A DNA stretch of 64,000 bases from Alphaproteobacteria bacterium (GCA_004297545.1 SCTB01000026.1:1-64000), one strand, 5' to 3'; counted from the first letter of the stretch, positions 11,201 through 20,123 are shown. Program-made: numbers and translations. The notes: generated from the sequence alone by a model not told the origin.

Positions 11201-11828
11201 CAACGAGACCGATCATGGCTTACAGCATGTTATCACCAATGCAATTACGAGCATGCAAAATTCAATGGAAAGAGTCATTGAGTGGTTTCATGTGGCAAAG
11301 CTCCAGGAAACACCTGATGCAAAGATTGAAACTGCTCTCGTTGTTGGCCTAGCGAGTATAAATTCTTATTTCCCGCATCATCCATTAGTCCCGTCAATTG
11401 AGGTAGTTCCCGCTAATGAAATTATAATCAAAGGACGATTTTTTTCTCTTTTTTCTGACATTTTCTTTATCCTCTTTCAGAACATCAAAGCGCATTCCGG
11501 CTTTGATGATCGAGCGCCCGTTGTAAATATAAAAATCTCAAAAGAGGGAAGAAAAATCTGTATGATTTTCTCGAATGAGCTCGAAGAAGATCGCGATCAT
11601 GGGGAGATTGAGAAGAAAGTTGCCACCGCCCTTGCCAAACTACAGAAACAGGGAATTTCAGAGGAGGTTCAGAAAGAGGGCGGGTCAGGTTTTCCAAAGC
11701 TTTTCAAAATCTTTACCATGAATCTTAAATGCAATCCCGTGATTTCACCGGAAGTAACCAAAGGGAAGTTTTTGTTGCGTATTGAATTCGATGGAGAGGG
11801 GGCGACGTATGAAAATCCTCATTGTTGA
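8295..11828 (+). CDS. dtcA: Large sensor histidine kinase-like protein; candidate Detocs DtcA
   Basis: About 1180 aa; long helical N-terminal sensor region; DHp-like segment (VNETDHGLQHVITNAITSMQNSMERVIEW) and GHKL-like ATPase C-terminus (FSDIFFILFQNIKAHSG... EGGSGFPKLFKIF). Followed directly by receiver genes. Alternative GTG start at 8283. Confidence 0.8.
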   Translation: MTRPRKKLSPFEEGLVKAERQIKAAKSPELGLLTVRNTVALQQMPQVLHTLLGKKNIEEIINANAYPAEYRQLKKSRNFVSKEFRRDALWLASSLCNERARLSKFLGMKNEFEKLVLNSDFIAAENLLDEVDKLFGKSIWYIENRISIVEKTKGIEAQQVYASEIYNDQQINYDVRLLTYFFSRRLEPSISFRRLVHDINDVLSRISVPERDREYLGFHILPFQGISNEDHLSYIISKECNSAIIDKYLTLNTVLKHVLADTDFKHLRRDTRLIVKELAHCGDDALIQNLTYLFGENDTVPHRTAEIAGQVLQALDDYSIGAYDESTKKFAAIIATRPDLVELFEAKIKADVYAKNDVVGITFGDRLQRLMREIFIKADTSESAVEELNKNVMSFASHSWVTHILSFLQRDGRKIWREDTHPFTIQSGLSGYLLNPWQSQIFFQLGQEGLLQALFPGKIDISPTLRLQRIQSVVLPEFEQQLAFMDLPEDRKNKYLCIKLIECGQFDRAIPILEGMLTVSHERPVYYDALRYLSHCYIKVGNSIDKCLNLVVGAYLQNASVYMSLPISELAELIEKPDFQNFRGSVSWPILNEILYRHFENVSEDARTYAYEDFLESVPVRRPHQLSDFVDRFDRDALVFFLHKVCVPQVMDMAPGFKDAKAVFEERIKVCQLLGEIDSPNASIYITELKDITERITIKELTRHVEQSKIYVDVSGIRLKLGRSLEETYKRYIHLKTNPKLEMPLDFLDQILKNWDQNVATNILRASRRESIYIMHMMIEDIKKLFISSSEFGLVFYLSTRIRHGTLWGQLRSTLDAHNLVTVENSKDKDTKAKDSKAKVYKDNAYWHTKFLNSSKEPALQSLLKTFSKNFDELILNVNTNWLQIKSPEKPDGLFNYDYAAVGTYYSNVVRKVTETTTYEEFLDIVFDELWSITEENLSQIRQRLKYELEPQIIALLNKLRGDFAATFVNETDHGLQHVITNAITSMQNSMERVIEWFHVAKLQETPDAKIETALVVGLASINSYFPHHPLVPSIEVVPANEIIIKGRFFSLFSDIFFILFQNIKAHSGFDDRAPVVNIKISKEGRKICMIFSNELEEDRDHGEIEKKVATALAKLQKQGISEEVQKEGGSGFPKLFKIFTMNLKCNPVISPEVTKGKFLLRIEFDGEGATYENPHC

Positions 11829-12258
11829 AGACGATGACATTAAACGTAATCGGATAAGTGGATTTTTAAAGCAGGCGTATCCGTCAGCAGAGATTGAGGA
11901 GAATGCGTCCTATCAAAGCGGCTTAGGCTCCGTCCTGAATTCGAAATTTGATATGATCATCTTAGACATGACCATGCCTATTTTTGATGTTTCCCCCGAA
12001 GAAGATGGCGGAAGGCCGCAGCCCTATGCAGGCAGGAAAATTCTTCAACAAATGAAACGCCGGAATATAAACGCATCCGTTATCATCGTCACGCAATTTG
12101 ATATCTTTGGCGACGAAAAGAACACAAAAACACTCTTCGAGCTGAACAAAGAATTGACGCAAGAATTTCAAGGTCTTTACAAAGGGTCTGTCTTCTATCA
12201 TGCCTCTCAAGACCGATGGCAAGATGAACTCAAGCTGTTGATAGGTCGAAATGTATAA
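11809..12258 (+). CDS. dtcB: Stand-alone response-regulator receiver protein; candidate Detocs DtcB
   Basis: MKILIVEDDDIKRNRI...FDMIILDMTMP...IIVTQFD receiver fold with no output domain; start overlaps the dtcA end by 20 bp. Confidence 0.85.
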   Translation: MKILIVEDDDIKRNRISGFLKQAYPSAEIEENASYQSGLGSVLNSKFDMIILDMTMPIFDVSPEEDGGRPQPYAGRKILQQMKRRNINASVIIVTQFDIFGDEKNTKTLFELNKELTQEFQGLYKGSVFYHASQDRWQDELKLLIGRNV

Positions 12259-12269
12259 GCAGGTGATTA

Positions 12270-13505
12270 ATGATAACCGTATTGATACTAGAGGACAACG
12301 ATTACAAGCTAAAAAAAATATCTGAGCTCCTTGTTAGCCAGCACATTCCTACGCAATTTGTAAAAATGGTTAGAACAGTTTACGACGCCGAATGCGCGTT
12401 GATAGAAAACCTGTTTGACCTGTTAATTCTAGATATCAATGTCCCTCTTCGGCAAGGTGAGGACACGCGACGCCACGGAGGCTTGACACTACTCAGAAAT
12501 ATCAAGAGAAAAGGAACTCAATTTAATGTTCCTGATCACATTGTGGGTATCACTGCATATCAAGATATTAAGGATGAGGTATTACCTTCTTTTGATGGGC
12601 AATGGCACGTTCTATATTTTGACCCGTCTTCTGATGATTGGGAAATCAAACTAACTGAGAAGCTCTCTCATATTAGTGCGGCGAAGCAACAGCGCCTCAA
12701 TAAGAACTCCAATTATCAATATGACGTTGCCATTGTCACCGCGCTTGAGACGCCAGAACTCGCGGCGGTGAGGAAGCTGCCACTAGAGTGGAAGCCCCCG
12801 CATCAAGACGCGAACGATAGTACAATTTACCATGAAGGTTATATCCCGTCAGACCATCGAAATATCAGTGTTATTGCTGCTTCAGCCTGCGCAATGGGAA
12901 TGCCTCACGCTACGGTTCTGGCCTCAAAAATGATCAGCCACTTCAAGCCTCGCTATTTGTGGATGTTGGGAATTTGCGCCGGCATTGAAGGAGATTCAAA
13001 TCTCGGCGATATTGTCTTTGCTGACCACTGCTGGGATTACGGCAGCGGTAAGTATAAGGAAGGTGCCGCAGGCGAAATCATCTTCGAGCAGCAGCCCTCA
13101 CAATACCCCGTCGATCCGGGGTTAAAGGCGAGAGCCAACTTTCTCGCAACTGATTTGAGTTTCTTTGCCAAGATAAAGGACGAGTTTGGACCAGCACCAG
13201 TTGAAGCGCCTGTGTCTCTGAGGATCGGACCGATGGCCTCAGGTGCCGCTGTGGTCTCTAGCGAAAGATACCTTGAAACTGTAAGGAAACAGAACCGAAA
13301 GCTTACAGGTCTTGAGATGGAGGCTTACGGTGTGATGTGCGCGGGCGTAAACTCCCGCGCTCCCCAACCGCAGGTTATTATTGCCAAGTCGGTCTGCGAT
13401 TTTGCGAATGCAAAGAAAGGGGATAAATACCAACCTTACGCAGCATACACGAGTGCAAAGTTTTTCTACTATTTTACAAAAGATTTTCTTTTCGCAAGAG
13501 GTTAG
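12270..13505 (+). CDS. dtcC: Receiver domain fused to a nucleoside phosphorylase/nucleosidase domain; candidate Detocs effector DtcC
   Basis: N-terminal receiver (VLILEDNDYKLKKISELL...DLLILDINVP); C-terminal PNP/MTAN-like domain (VAIVTALETPELAAV, GICAGIEGDSNLGDIVFAD, GPMASGAAVVSS, LTGLEMEAYGVMCAG, AKSVCDFANAKKGDKYQPYAAYTSAKF). Confidence 0.88.
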   Translation: MITVLILEDNDYKLKKISELLVSQHIPTQFVKMVRTVYDAECALIENLFDLLILDINVPLRQGEDTRRHGGLTLLRNIKRKGTQFNVPDHIVGITAYQDIKDEVLPSFDGQWHVLYFDPSSDDWEIKLTEKLSHISAAKQQRLNKNSNYQYDVAIVTALETPELAAVRKLPLEWKPPHQDANDSTIYHEGYIPSDHRNISVIAASACAMGMPHATVLASKMISHFKPRYLWMLGICAGIEGDSNLGDIVFADHCWDYGSGKYKEGAAGEIIFEQQPSQYPVDPGLKARANFLATDLSFFAKIKDEFGPAPVEAPVSLRIGPMASGAAVVSSERYLETVRKQNRKLTGLEMEAYGVMCAGVNSRAPQPQVIIAKSVCDFANAKKGDKYQPYAAYTSAKFFYYFTKDFLFARG

Positions 13506-13508
13506 CCC

Positions 13509-14201
13509 TCACAACAACACCATCGGGTCCGGAAAATACGGGTGCTCCGCCCCCTTGGGCTTCGCGGCGTAGCCGTCGAATTTTGACAGGTCGCCCTGAA
13601 ACTTGTCCCAGGCTTCCTGCGTCAGGGCCTGCACATGCAGGTGTTCGTACCAGCCGCCGTTTTCGTGGCAACGGCCGATGGTGGCCGCGATGTCGCCGGG
13701 GAGAATTGCGGCGCCTTCCTTTACCCGCGCCGATCCCTTCGCAAGGTGGGCGTAGAGGAAGTGGGTGATTTTGCCGATGGGTTTGTCGAGCCGGAAAAAG
13801 ACCACGCCGCCCCAGCCGCCGTCCTGTCCGGGGTCGTGCATGATTTTTTCCACGCGCGAGGGGTATTTCACCGTCAGCTCCGTGCCGGCGCGCACGTTGA
13901 TGTCGATGGCGAGGTGCACGGCGCTGTCGGGTTTCAGGTATGTGCCGCGCCACAGCTCGCGCCGGTCTTCCAGGTATCCGCCGAAGGATGTCGCGACGCC
14001 CCAGCGCCGGTGCAGGCGTTGCAGCGCGCGGTCGGTGAGGTCGGCATTCCGGTAACGGCTGCCGTCGGGGCGTTTTTTGCCGCGCGCTGCGCAGGCATTC
14101 ATGTCGATGTAACGGGCGGTTGTTTTATTATTTTTCCCCCGCAGACCGGGGAAAATCGACAGCATGACGGCTTCATCATTGGCGGGCATTTGACTCTCCA
14201 T
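13509..14201 (-). CDS. M23/LytM-like peptidase family protein
   Basis: VHLAIDINVRAGTELTVKYPSRVEKI...THFLYAHLAKGSARVKEGAAILPGDIAATIGRCHENGGWYEHLHVQAL resembles an M23 core (HxxxD...HLH). MESQMPAND start chosen; the listed ORF runs further upstream. Confidence 0.65.
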   Translation of the reverse strand: MESQMPANDEAVMLSIFPGLRGKNNKTTARYIDMNACAARGKKRPDGSRYRNADLTDRALQRLHRRWGVATSFGGYLEDRRELWRGTYLKPDSAVHLAIDINVRAGTELTVKYPSRVEKIMHDPGQDGGWGGVVFFRLDKPIGKITHFLYAHLAKGSARVKEGAAILPGDIAATIGRCHENGGWYEHLHVQALTQEAWDKFQGDLSKFDGYAAKPKGAEHPYFPDPMVLL

Positions 14202-14321
14202 AATGTTCCCTAGGGGTATGTTGACCCTGCATAACATACGCGATATAAAAATAACATATTTCATTATCAGAACCCGCGCGCGCGTTACCCACGCGCCCAT
14301 GTCTTTGCAGGGAGGGCATGG

Positions 14322-15092
14322 ATGAAGGATAAATTCAATCCGAAGTCCAGAAAGCATGAGATCGCCGTCATCGACGATATCGATGACCCGAAATCCGCGG
14401 CGCTGCTGAAACGCGCGTACAACGAAGTATACCTGCCCGCCTTTCCCATCGCGTCGGAGCGCGAAAGCCTGGAGCAATGGTGCGCGCGGCTGAAGCGCGG
14501 CAAGGATGATATCGTCATCATCGGCGAAAATTTAAGCGACCCCGACAAGGCGCTCGTCAAGGGCATCTGCGTGGGCGTTTATTTTTCCATCTCTGACGTG
14601 GGGCTGCTGTCTTATTACGCCGTCCACCCGAAAGCGCAGGGGCAGGGCATCGCGCGGCTGATGATAGCCCAAGTCAAGCAATTGATGCTGGAACGCGCGG
14701 AGGAAAAAGGCGGCGTTTTGAAGGGCGTTTTCATCGAGGTCAACGACCCGGCCAAGGTCCCCGCCAATCAGGACAGCTTCGACCCGGCGCTGCGTGTGGA
14801 TGTATCGCACAAGCTGGGGGCGCGGGATATTCCGGTTTCCTACGTGCAGCCGCCGCTGCAGCCCGGCGCGCCGAAGTTCGCCAATCTCAAGCTGATGGCC
14901 TATCCACACCCGAAGACGGGCGAATACCCCGGCCCCGACGCCGTGCGGGCGTTTATGGAGGCCATGTATATGTCGCATGCCATCGACACCTCGACCGATG
15001 CTGATTTCAAAAAATCCATGGCCGACATCGACGCCTGGGAAAAACAGCCGCCGAAGATAAAGCCGCCGGGGAAGAAGCCGAACATCGGGTAG
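14322..15092 (+). CDS. GNAT-like acetyltransferase domain protein
   Basis: LLSYYAVHPKAQGQGIARLMIAQVKQLMLERAEEKG matches a GNAT motif A pattern. Confidence 0.55.
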   Translation: MKDKFNPKSRKHEIAVIDDIDDPKSAALLKRAYNEVYLPAFPIASERESLEQWCARLKRGKDDIVIIGENLSDPDKALVKGICVGVYFSISDVGLLSYYAVHPKAQGQGIARLMIAQVKQLMLERAEEKGGVLKGVFIEVNDPAKVPANQDSFDPALRVDVSHKLGARDIPVSYVQPPLQPGAPKFANLKLMAYPHPKTGEYPGPDAVRAFMEAMYMSHAIDTSTDADFKKSMADIDAWEKQPPKIKPPGKKPNIG

Positions 15093-15213
15093 GTTTTGCG
15101 GCCCCCTCTCTCCCCCAGTGCAACCCCGGCCCCTTGGTCCCGATCTTCAGCCTGAGCGGCAGTCCGACGGTCATGGTTCTTTTCAAGGAAGATTTCGTTT
15201 CCGGCTTGGCGCG

Positions 15214-16080
15214 CTATTCCTGCGCGGCGCCGGGCGCCTCTTCCTCTCCGGCCTCATCGGGCTTGGGCGGTTCAAAGGCCTTGTCACGCTTCGTCTTGGC
15301 GTCCAGCATACGCTGGATTTTTTGCTGCCGGTCCTTGCAAAAACTGTAGCTATGGGAGCCTGGCGCGAAGGCGCCGCATACATCCCCGGCGGCGGGAAGG
15401 GGCTGCCCGGCCGGCAGCGCCGCGGCTTCCGCGGGCTTCACCCCCGGTTTCGTCTTCGGTTTCGGCGGCACAACCACGGGCTTCCATGCCGCGATACGCT
15501 CCTCCAGGTCCGCCTTTTGCCTGATATCGAGATGACCCTCGATTTCCTGCAGAAGGGAGAGAGACTCGCAGCGGGGCAGGCTCTTTTTATCAAGCTTCAC
15601 GGACAAGACGATCCAGAAATAGGCCTCAGGCCAATCCGGCGGGATTCTGCGGCCGCCTGTGGCGTATAACTTGGCAAGAAGAAGTTGTGCTTTGGCGCTT
15701 CCCTGCTCCGCAGCCCTGCCAAGCCATTTTTTCGCTTCAGTATAATTCTGGTCGGGGCCGCCCTGCGGGCCAGTGCTGTGGCTCCAGAAATAGTCTGATC
15801 CCAGCTTGACCTGCGCTGCGACATTTCCTTCTTCGGCCTGTTCCCGGACAACCTCCGCTGACCCGATCACTTTCTCATCCTCCAGAATGCTGTTACACTT
15901 TACCTGCTCCTCAGGCGGCGAATCAGGAATAAGCCATGCCGGCGCGTGGGCTTTTACCCAGGCTGCCACTTTCGGCTGGCTACCTGTCTTTATCATCACG
16001 AAAATCACGAAAATCCCGCCGAGAACGGCCAGCAGGATCGTCCATTTCGAGAGCCGAAATCTTCCGGAGAGAAATCGCAT
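15214..16080 (-). CDS. Sel1-repeat membrane-anchored protein
   Basis: N-terminal TM (WTILLAVLGGIFVIFVMI); AEEGNVAAQVKLGSDYFW... YTEAKKWLGRAAEQGSAKAQLLLAKLYATGG are Sel1-like repeats. Confidence 0.7.
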   Translation of the reverse strand: MRFLSGRFRLSKWTILLAVLGGIFVIFVMIKTGSQPKVAAWVKAHAPAWLIPDSPPEEQVKCNSILEDEKVIGSAEVVREQAEEGNVAAQVKLGSDYFWSHSTGPQGGPDQNYTEAKKWLGRAAEQGSAKAQLLLAKLYATGGRRIPPDWPEAYFWIVLSVKLDKKSLPRCESLSLLQEIEGHLDIRQKADLEERIAAWKPVVVPPKPKTKPGVKPAEAAALPAGQPLPAAGDVCGAFAPGSHSYSFCKDRQQKIQRMLDAKTKRDKAFEPPKPDEAGEEEAPGAAQE

Positions 16081-16372
16081 GCTATAACGCCATGTGTGAT
16101 AATGTGTTTCTAAAGAATTGCCAGACAGTCCCCCAAAGGGGGCATGCCCGCGAACCCATTCCACCCCAATCTTGCCTGCATATCAATTTCAAATACTCGG
16201 AAGAGCGGACAAGGGCAAAGTCCGCCCGATTCGGGTTATGTCTAATAATAAAAGTCCCCGTCTATCAGCGTATTATCCGCCCCGCCCCCTCGAAAACCGC
16301 GCATTTGCTTGCTTTTCGTGCGGTTTGGTGCCACAGAAGGGCATGAGTTTTTCAACAAAAGGAAACACCCCG

Positions 16373-18391
16373 ATGTCATCCGCACAGCCGGCTAAAAATC
16401 AGGCTCCCGAAGCCGTCACGCATAACGATATGGCCAATGTCCTGCGCGCCCTGTCGATGGATGCGGTGCAGAAGGCGAATTCGGGCCACCCCGGCATGCC
16501 GATGGGCATGGCCGATGTCGCAACCGTGCTGTTCACCCAGTTCATGAAATTCGACCCCGCGCAGCCCACCTGGCCCGACCGGGACCGTTTCATCCTTTCC
16601 GCAGGGCACGGCTCGATGCTGCTCTATTCGATCCTGCACCTGACGGGCTATGAGAAAATCACGCTCGACCAGCTGAAAAACTTCCGCCAGCTCCACAGCC
16701 TCACCGCCGGTCACCCCGAAGTCATGCCCGATGCGGGCATCGAAACCACGACCGGCCCGCTCGGCCAGGGCATTTCGAATGCCGTGGGCTTCGCATTGGC
16801 GGAGCGCCTGCTGAATGCGCGTTTCGGCAACGATATTGTGAATCACTATACATACGTTATCGCCTCCGACGGCGATTTGATGGAAGGCATCAGCCATGAG
16901 GCCTGCTCGCTCGCCGGTCACCTCGGCCTCGGCAAGCTCATCGTGCTGTATGACGACAACGACATTTCCATCGACGGCCCGACGTCGCTTTCCTTCACCG
17001 ACGACAGCTGCAAGCGTTTCGAGGCCTATGGCTGGGAAACCTTCAAGGTCGACGGCCACAACCCCGAGCAGATTTCGAAAGCCATCGCCGCCGCGCAGAT
17101 CAATGTGAACAAGCCGACGCTGATCGCCTGCAAGACCAAAATCGGCTTCGGCGCGCCGACCAAGCAGGGCTCGGCCTCGTCCCACGGCTCGCCGCTGGGC
17201 GATGAAGAAATTGCGGGCGCGCGCAAGAACCTCGGCTGGGGCCATGCGCCCTTCGTCATTCCCGACGCCGTGCTCTCCGCCTGGCGCGCCGTCGGCCAGC
17301 AAAGCCAGAATGACCGCAAGAACTGGCAGTCCCGCCTCGACCAGATGGCGGGCGAGAAACGCGCGCTTTACGACCGCATGCTGTCGGGCGATGTGACCAA
17401 GACGATTGCGCCCATCATCGACGCCTTCAAGAAAAAGGCGACCGCGGAAGCGCCGAAAATCGCGACCCGCGCGGCATCGGGCAAGGTGCTGGAAGTCCTC
17501 GTCCCCGCGCTGCCCGAAATGATCGGCGGCTCGGCCGACCTCACCGGCTCCAACCTCACGCTCGTCAAGGACATGGGCAAGGTCTCGAAGACCGATTATT
17601 CGGGCCGCTACATTTACTGGGGCGTGCGCGAACATGCGATGGCCGCGGCCATGAACGGCATGGCGCTGCATAAGGGCCTTATCCCCTACGGCGGAACCTT
17701 CCTGAGCTTTACCGATTACTGCCGCCCCTCCATCCGCCTCTCGGCCATCATGAAGCAGCGCGTCGTCTATGTGATGACGCATGACTCCATCGGTCTGGGT
17801 GAAGACGGCCCGACCCATCAGCCGGTCGAGCACCTCGCCGCGCTGCGTGCCATTCCCAACGTGCTGGTGCTGCGCCCCTGTGACGTGATTGAAACGGCGG
17901 AATGCTGGCAGATCGCGCTGGAACACACGACCGGCCCCAGCATCCTTGTGCTGACGCGCCAGAACCTGCCGCTGGTGCGGAAAGAGAACAGCTCCGACAA
18001 CATCTCGAAAAAAGGCGCCTATGTTCTGGCGGAAGCTTCGGGCGGCAAACCCGTCGCGACAATCTGGTCGACCGGTTCCGAAATCGAGATCGCGCTGAAG
18101 GCGCGCGAGACGCTGGAAGCCGCGAAAATCCCGGCCCGCGTCATTTCCGCGCCCTCGCTGGAACTCTTTGCGAAACAGGATGCGCAATACCAGCAGTCGC
18201 TGATCGGTTCTTCCAAGGTCACCGTGGCCGTCGAGGCCGCCGTGCGCCAGGGCTGGGACCATATCATCGGCCGCGACGGCATCTTCGTCGGCATGAAATC
18301 CTTCGGCGAAAGCGCGCCCTATCAGGAACTCTACAAACACTTCGGCATCACCGCCGAAGCGATTGTGGAGGCGGTGAAGAAGAAGGTTTAA
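16373..18391 (+). CDS. tkt: Transketolase
   Basis: SMDAVQKANSGHPGMPMGMADVATVLF, RDRFILSAGHGSMLLYS, TTGPLGQGISNAVGFALAERL, HDSIGLGEDGPTHQPVEHLAALRAIPN. Confidence 0.97.
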   Translation: MSSAQPAKNQAPEAVTHNDMANVLRALSMDAVQKANSGHPGMPMGMADVATVLFTQFMKFDPAQPTWPDRDRFILSAGHGSMLLYSILHLTGYEKITLDQLKNFRQLHSLTAGHPEVMPDAGIETTTGPLGQGISNAVGFALAERLLNARFGNDIVNHYTYVIASDGDLMEGISHEACSLAGHLGLGKLIVLYDDNDISIDGPTSLSFTDDSCKRFEAYGWETFKVDGHNPEQISKAIAAAQINVNKPTLIACKTKIGFGAPTKQGSASSHGSPLGDEEIAGARKNLGWGHAPFVIPDAVLSAWRAVGQQSQNDRKNWQSRLDQMAGEKRALYDRMLSGDVTKTIAPIIDAFKKKATAEAPKIATRAASGKVLEVLVPALPEMIGGSADLTGSNLTLVKDMGKVSKTDYSGRYIYWGVREHAMAAAMNGMALHKGLIPYGGTFLSFTDYCRPSIRLSAIMKQRVVYVMTHDSIGLGEDGPTHQPVEHLAALRAIPNVLVLRPCDVIETAECWQIALEHTTGPSILVLTRQNLPLVRKENSSDNISKKGAYVLAEASGGKPVATIWSTGSEIEIALKARETLEAAKIPARVISAPSLELFAKQDAQYQQSLIGSSKVTVAVEAAVRQGWDHIIGRDGIFVGMKSFGESAPYQELYKHFGITAEAIVEAVKKKV

Positions 18392-18403
18392 GTTTCATTC
18401 CTT

Positions 18404-18509
18404 GTCATGCCCGCCTTGCGCGGGCATCCGGAAGCGTGTCAACGCGTCATATGACTCATATGCGCGGCAGACGCCGCGCGCCGGACCCCCGCGCAAGGCG
18501 GGGGTGACG
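18404..18509. repeat. Dispersed palindromic repeat, copy B
   Basis: gtcatgcccgccttgcgcgggcatccggaagcg...ggacccccgcgcaaggcgggggtgacg; very similar to 45757-45857. Confidence 0.85.
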
Positions 18510-18524
18510 CCATTGTTAAGCGGC

Positions 18525-19283
18525 CTATCTTCCCTGAAACGACATCCCCCCCCGTGACGGCGCCGGCGAGGGCTCTGCTTTGCGTTTGGGCCGTTTCCCG
18601 ACCGTGCCCTCGCGCAGGGCGCGTTCCAGTTCGACGAGATCTCCGAGCGGATCGCCGTCCCGCTTGTTCTCCCAGGCTTCCTTGAGGGGAGCGTCGGCGG
18701 GTTTCGGCACAGCTTTCCTGATTTGCGGCACGGAGAATTCGTAGTGATGTTCTCCCGCGCCGAAGCCGCCCGCCTGCAGGACAAGTACGCGGTTCTGTTG
18801 CTCGCGCACGGGATCGATCACCGCCTCCAGTTCCGCCTGCGACGGGTTCGCGGCCGTTCCGTTGAAAACGCCCGAGAGCTGGATGATTTTTTCCTGCGCG
18901 TTGTGCAGCCGGTGCAGGTCTTTGCGCTTGCCGCGCACGGTTTGCCCCGCGAAATTCACTTCGGTGATGATCTGCTCGCGCGCCTTGCGGCAGCGGTAGT
19001 ATTCAAACGCGAGAAACGACACGGCCGCGCCGCCCACCGCGACCAGCCCGCCAATCACGCTCTGGATGGATATCGCAGCGACGATGGATGTCCAGAGCAG
19101 CCTGCTTTTGGCCAGCATGCCCAGCAGCGGCGCCTTGCTCGCGATATCGAGTTTCGGCGCCGTCGGCACCTTGCCCTTGACCTGGCCCCAGAGGTCAGAG
19201 AACACCGAACCGTCTTTGCCGTAGCGGCCCTCCTCGAGCGTCTGACTGAAGGTGTTGTAAAAATCCCGAAGCTTCCTGAACAT
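18525..19283 (-). CDS. Hypothetical membrane/coiled-coil protein
   Basis: Central hydrophobic segment (LWTSIVAAISIQSVIGGLVAVGGAAVSFLAFEYY) and long helical C-terminus. Confidence 0.55.
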   Translation of the reverse strand: MFRKLRDFYNTFSQTLEEGRYGKDGSVFSDLWGQVKGKVPTAPKLDIASKAPLLGMLAKSRLLWTSIVAAISIQSVIGGLVAVGGAAVSFLAFEYYRCRKAREQIITEVNFAGQTVRGKRKDLHRLHNAQEKIIQLSGVFNGTAANPSQAELEAVIDPVREQQNRVLVLQAGGFGAGEHHYEFSVPQIRKAVPKPADAPLKEAWENKRDGDPLGDLVELERALREGTVGKRPKRKAEPSPAPSRGGMSFQGR

Positions 19284-19430
19284 CGTCGCATCCCCTTATG
19301 CTGCTGGTGTTCATATGTGGTATAATAATACCATACGACAGGAGGGGATTCCTGTCAAAGAAGTTCCATAATATTTTGGCTATGCGTTGATTTTGTTCGA
19401 TACGATGAGAAAAGGACCAAGTTTACTCTT

Positions 19431-19460
19431 CGTCATGCCCGCCTTGCGCGGGGGTGACGG
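19431..19460. repeat. Internally deleted palindromic repeat, copy C
   Basis: cgtcatgcccgccttgcgcgggggtgacgg equals the left arm of copies B/D joined to the right terminus. Confidence 0.65.
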
Positions 19461-19465
19461 GATCG

Positions 19466-20041
19466 TTAAAGCCGCCCGCTGCGCTTGAATCTCTTTTCGA
19501 TTTTCTTCGCCGTGGCCGGCGAGGCGACCCAGTACATCTGGGATTCCGCCGCGGCGTTGATGCGGTCGAGGCGCGCGCCGTGGACGGGCATTTTGTGCGA
19601 CTGCAGCGCAGGCAGCCCTTCTCCCACATGCTTCTGCCGCAGGAAGAAGTTGATATCGTCGACATTGAAGCCGCTGGTGACGCCGATATGCGCGTTGTAA
19701 ACGTCTTCGACGCAAGAGCGGTCCAGCTTCACTTTTTTCAGCACGGGGTTCAGTTCCACCAGCCTGTCCCAGCTTTTTTCGAGGAAGGCGGGCAAGCCCA
19801 TGTCTTCGGCGGTCTTCCAGTATTCGTATTCCGTCGCGCCGCGCTTCGCCATTTCAGTTTCGACATGGGCGTGCATTTTGCGCGACATCGCCTTTTCGTA
19901 CTGCGCCGCCGTCTTGCCGTCGGGGATGAAATAGCGCCCCGCGATGCCGCGCAGGTGGTTGTCCCGCTGGAACTTCAGCGCCGGATGGGTGGCGGCGTCA
20001 TTAAAAGCGCGGGACAGCGACAGGGGCTTTCGGTGGGGCAT
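19466..20041 (-). CDS. Hypothetical protein containing a domain shared with the 828-aa protein 20124..22610
   Basis: LRGIAGRYFIPDGKTAAQYE...SWDRLVELNPVLKKVKLDRSCVEDVYNAHIGVTSGFNVDDINFFLRQ aligns with LKGIAGEYTLPDGMNAAQFE...TWDHLVELNPALKDVKLDRANLVEVNHAIFGVSSGFNAPDINFYLER. Confidence 0.7.
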   Translation of the reverse strand: MPHRKPLSLSRAFNDAATHPALKFQRDNHLRGIAGRYFIPDGKTAAQYEKAMSRKMHAHVETEMAKRGATEYEYWKTAEDMGLPAFLEKSWDRLVELNPVLKKVKLDRSCVEDVYNAHIGVTSGFNVDDINFFLRQKHVGEGLPALQSHKMPVHGARLDRINAAAESQMYWVASPATAKKIEKRFKRSGRL

Positions 20042-20123
20042 GACAGGCCTTTTTTCCGTGGAAACTGTTAAAGATTACGGAAAAGAGCTGTTTATGTCAA
20101 GATTTCTTTGGAGAAATTTTATT

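Noticed and set aside
16118-16372. N-terminal extension of the tkt ORF
   Set aside because: Sequence unlike transketolase; conserved homology starts after ATG 16373 (or 16343).
16376-18340. 654-aa minus-strand ORF
   Set aside because: Antisense to tkt; Arg/His/Ala-rich composition with no domain motifs.
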